Source: Linderina pennispora (Eukaryota; Kickxellomycota; Kickxellomycetes; Kickxellales; Kickxellaceae). Taken from it: DNA of 64,000 bases. The notes under the pieces are model-generated. The model searched no databases. It was not told the DNA's origin and saw only the letters and a list, made by a program, of their open reading frames with translations. Below are positions 62,848-64,000 of the stretch, one piece after another. The stretch covers positions 372,001 through 436,000 of the forward strand of contig NW_024468254.1 of NCBI RefSeq assembly GCF_002104995.1, read 5' to 3'. The translations under genes were made by a program, and so were the position numbers. Positions within the stretch are counted from its first letter, which is position 1. Each line of letters opens with the position of its first letter.

Positions 62848-64000
62848 ATGGAATCCACCACACAGGCAGCTCACCAGCCGGCCATCAGCTCCCATGGCGC
62901 CAAGGTACGCGAGGTGATCCTGCTACTAGTGCTCGGTATATATGTGATAGTATGCCTGGTGTCTATGGTGATGCTCCTGCACCGGTATCTGAAGCGCCAC
63001 GACATGTTTATAGCCAAGCGGTCTGCAGTTCTAATAACCTGCCAGGCTACTGCTGGCCTACTGGCAGGCGTGGTCTGTCTAGCGGCATCCGCGCTACAGA
63101 ACTACCCATGTGCGGCCAAGCTGTGGGCTGTGTATATTGGTGTTCTGCCGTGGATTGGAGCGCTGGTTGCGCGATCTGTGCAGCGCCTTGTGCTGTACAG
63201 ATCGGCACGCGACACCTCCACGTGCTGCAAGAAGGCAGGCTGCAGACCGCCGACAGCAATAAGGAGGCCAGGCACGGGGAGCCGCTTTGATGACGAGGGG
63301 CAGCGGCCTGACACGGGCATGACAGTGGATGCGTGGTCCGAGTTTGAGTGCCCCAGCCGCAATTCTGTGTCGAGTCTGCCGTACAACCATGAGGCATGCA
63401 ATGCGATATTGCATCAGAGCCGATACAACCGATTTGTCACCGACAGGGTGCTGGGATTGTACTTGTGTGCATTTGGCTGTGTATTGGTGATATATGCGAT
63501 GATCACCAATACACAGTCGAATCGGTTCTCGATAAACACCAGCGTCTGCGATCGTGCTGGCTGGGAGCTGTGGCCCGCTTACGCTATCGCTATCGCACTG
63601 GTTGGTGGCGTGCTTCCAGCATTGGCAGTGGCCATGTGGCAAATCAACGATCCGTACGGCGCGCGTAGCGATTTGCTGCTGTGTATAGGAACGGCGATTC
63701 TGGGGTCGGCGGTGTATATTCTGTGGCAGACAGTGTTCCAGCGGCTCCGCACAATGCTGTCGGAGCTGTTTTTCATCTGGATATGGATGCTGATAGCGCA
63801 CATTTCGTCGGTGATCTGGCCATTGGTTTGCGCCAAGGAATACCACGAGAAGATGAAGAACCGACCGTCATCCAAAGGCATATCGAACAACTTCCGTGGA
63901 GCCCGGGTCCGCCGCAGTGTATACACAGCACTATATCGTGAATTCCACATGGTTTTAGAGGACAGCGATCAGCGAATGCGGTTCTTGTCGTTTTCTGCAC
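62848..64000 (+). CDS. Seven-transmembrane RGS protein (partial, runs off right edge)
   Basis: Open from an ATG at 62,848 to the window end, 384 codons. The N-terminal part has at least seven hydrophobic helices (for example VILLLVLGIYVIVCLVSMVM, LGLYLCAFGCVLVIYAMI, LFFIWIWMLIAHISSVIWPL) separated by a Cys/Arg-rich loop. The last visible residues, EFHMVLEDSDQRMRFLSF, look like the opening helix of an RGS (regulator of G-protein signalling) domain. A 7TM body followed by a cytoplasmic RGS is known in plant AtRGS1 and in fungi, where it lowers G-alpha signalling. The RGS core is outside the window, so activity is not assessable. The start follows a short 5' leader and is the first Met in frame. 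Confidence 0.75.
   Translation, partial: MESTTQAAHQPAISSHGAKVREVILLLVLGIYVIVCLVSMVMLLHRYLKRHDMFIAKRSAVLITCQATAGLLAGVVCLAASALQNYPCAAKLWAVYIGVLPWIGALVARSVQRLVLYRSARDTSTCCKKAGCRPPTAIRRPGTGSRFDDEGQRPDTGMTVDAWSEFECPSRNSVSSLPYNHEACNAILHQSRYNRFVTDRVLGLYLCAFGCVLVIYAMITNTQSNRFSINTSVCDRAGWELWPAYAIAIALVGGVLPALAVAMWQINDPYGARSDLLLCIGTAILGSAVYILWQTVFQRLRTMLSELFFIWIWMLIAHISSVIWPLVCAKEYHEKMKNRPSSKGISNNFRGARVRRSVYTALYREFHMVLEDSDQRMRFLSFSA

Noticed and set aside
1-64000. tRNA, rRNA genes and CRISPR arrays
   Set aside because: No convincing tRNA B box in a cloverleaf context, no rRNA-like sequence and no spaced direct repeats were seen by eye; a tRNAscan run would be decisive.

Overview
This is a gene-dense, roughly 55-58% GC piece of fungal nuclear DNA. 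A septin, a divergent beta-tubulin, Sec10, a SPX-EXS protein, SUMO, TAF4 and FunK1 kinase relics show it is fungal. A YEATS2-like gene, the low intron density and FunK1/PD-(D/E)XK relics suggest an early-diverging lineage, perhaps Kickxellomycotina (Coemansia/Linderina type); that placement is inference from memory.

I support 27 protein genes (the first and last run off the window), two decayed kinase/nuclease-type pseudogenes and one 5'-truncated TnpB/Fanzor-like gene. Eight genes have introns, eleven in total (87-559 nt); every acceptor I placed ends in TAG and ten of eleven donors begin GTAAG. I saw no rRNA, convincing tRNA or CRISPR array.

Layout. 0-11.3 kb (minus): PPWD1-type WD40-cyclophilin (partial), a mitochondrial PPR protein, co-chaperone Sgt2, and a single 1093-residue polypeptide joining 3-isopropylmalate dehydrogenase to both halves of an isopropylmalate isomerase. 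11.3-13.5 kb: non-coding, with perfect and near-perfect TGASTCA (Gcn4-type) sites upstream of the leucine gene and a decayed PD-(D/E)XK-type gene. 13.5-20.7 kb (minus): bromodomain protein, beta-tubulin, exocyst Sec10. 21-30 kb: PI31, 2-oxoglutarate dehydrogenase E1, Slx1 nuclease, SPX-EXS transporter. 30.1-32.9 kb: an accessory island with a FunK1 kinase pseudogene beside an AT-richer orphan gene. 32.9-40.7 kb: RhoGEF-PH-FYVE protein, ribosomal eL30, PWWP protein, SUMO. 41-45 kb: Fanzor-like relic, hairpin/A14 element, arginyl-tRNA synthetase, histidine phosphatase. 46-53 kb: septin, Fyv7, LRR protein, Nsa2, CCDC174-like protein. 53.5-64 kb (plus): TAF4, a YEATS2-like protein and a 7TM-RGS protein (partial).

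Most genes are unrelated housekeeping genes in monocistronic order. Functional groupings that can be argued: ribosome production (eL30, Fyv7, Nsa2); chromatin and transcription (bromodomain, PWWP, TAF4, YEATS2-like); amino-acid supply (the leucine fusion and ArgRS, both with Gcn4-type sites upstream). The most unusual items are the leucine fusion, the Fanzor-like relic, the YEATS plus Ahc1-type zinc-finger protein, and a beta-tubulin with Met at the benzimidazole-determining position 198.
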